The position numbers and the translations under genes are program-made. From the NCBI GenBank assembly GCA_023621975.1, contig JAMOAC010000066.1:1-7007 (forward strand): a DNA stretch of 7,007 bases. The letters run 5' to 3'. The notes beneath the pieces were generated by a model that worked only from the letters and a program-made list of their open reading frames with translations, ran no database searches and was not told the origin of the DNA. How positions within the stretch are numbered: position 1 is the stretch's first letter; each line of letters opens with the position of its first letter. Source of the DNA: Bacillota bacterium (GTDB lineage Bacteria > Bacillota_A > Clostridia > Acetivibrionales > DUMB01). Shown piece after piece: positions 6,899-7,007 of the stretch.

Positions 6899-7007
6899 AT
6901 CCTTACCCTCCCGGTACACCTTGTCAAAGCTCTCTTTTGTTTCTAATATTAATTTTGCTATTTCAATTTTTTCCTTCAATTCCTCTTGCTTTTCCGTAAC
7001 TTTCTCC
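6899..7007 (-). other. Region upstream of pth, open in the pth frame to the window edge
   Basis: These 109 bases have no stop codon in the pth frame. They would encode at least 36 residues, rich in Glu and Lys, ending FDKVYREGKD just before the canonical Pth start. The other two minus-strand frames each run in from the edge and stop at a TGA (6965-6963 and 6978-6976), so an upstream gene could also end here. No promoter or terminator was recognised. The identity of the upstream gene cannot be told from so short a piece. Confidence 0.4.
6906..6912 (-). promoter_or_regulatory. Ribosome binding site deciding the TTG start of pth
   Basis: GGGAGGG on the minus strand; its GGAGG core is followed after eight bases (GTAAGGAT) by TTG 6898-6896. 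The layout nearly repeats that of spoVT, where GGAGG and eight bases (TAAGGGAA) precede TTG. It is the best ribosome binding site in the region and points to the shorter, canonical Pth. Confidence 0.75.

Noticed and set aside
6977..6979. The TTG at 6979 as the pth start, giving 216 residues.
   Set aside because: The only Shine-Dalgarno-like sequence (AGAGG) is two bases from it, the added residues fall before the universal Pth N-terminus, and the TTG at 6898 is better on every criterion.

Overview
The window looks like a chromosomal segment from a low-GC, endospore-forming Firmicute of the class Clostridia. Four things point there: AT-rich intergenic DNA, strong GGAGG-type ribosome binding sites, frequent TTG starts, and a near-canonical SpoVT. 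The genus is not determined. The protein style would fit the cellulolytic clostridia (Acetivibrio/Ruminiclostridium type), but that is only an impression.

All five genes lie on the minus strand, so transcription runs from high to low coordinates. In transcription order they are: peptidyl-tRNA hydrolase (pth, 6898-6329); the transcription-repair coupling factor mfd (6321-2818), 7 nt behind it; a membrane-anchored SurA/PrsA-type parvulin foldase (2751-1639); the sporulation regulator spoVT (1457-903); and the N-terminal 237 codons of a LacI-family repressor (711-1), cut by the window edge. No gene-free stretch exceeds 300 bases. The two longest gaps, 712-902 and 1458-1638, hold terminators and candidate promoters. 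No RNA gene, transposon, CRISPR array or prophage part was seen.

pth and mfd form a tight, probably translationally coupled pair. A good vegetative-type promoter overlaps the mfd stop codon and should drive the foldase separately. A terminator follows the foldase, spoVT appears to have its own (possibly sigma-G) promoter and its own terminator, and the lacI-type gene is a separate unit with a cre-like operator candidate in its leader. The order pth-mfd-(foldase)-spoVT resembles the Bacillus subtilis spoVC(pth)-fin-mfd-spoVT block. Here fin is missing between pth and mfd, and a parvulin gene sits between mfd and spoVT.

Three of the five genes (pth, foldase, spoVT) appear to start at TTG behind strong Shine-Dalgarno sequences. 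For pth this changes the gene model. I see no credible sign of an undescribed multi-gene system. The window is mostly conserved housekeeping and sporulation DNA, and the points worth a second look are start sites, the foldase insertion and regulatory elements.
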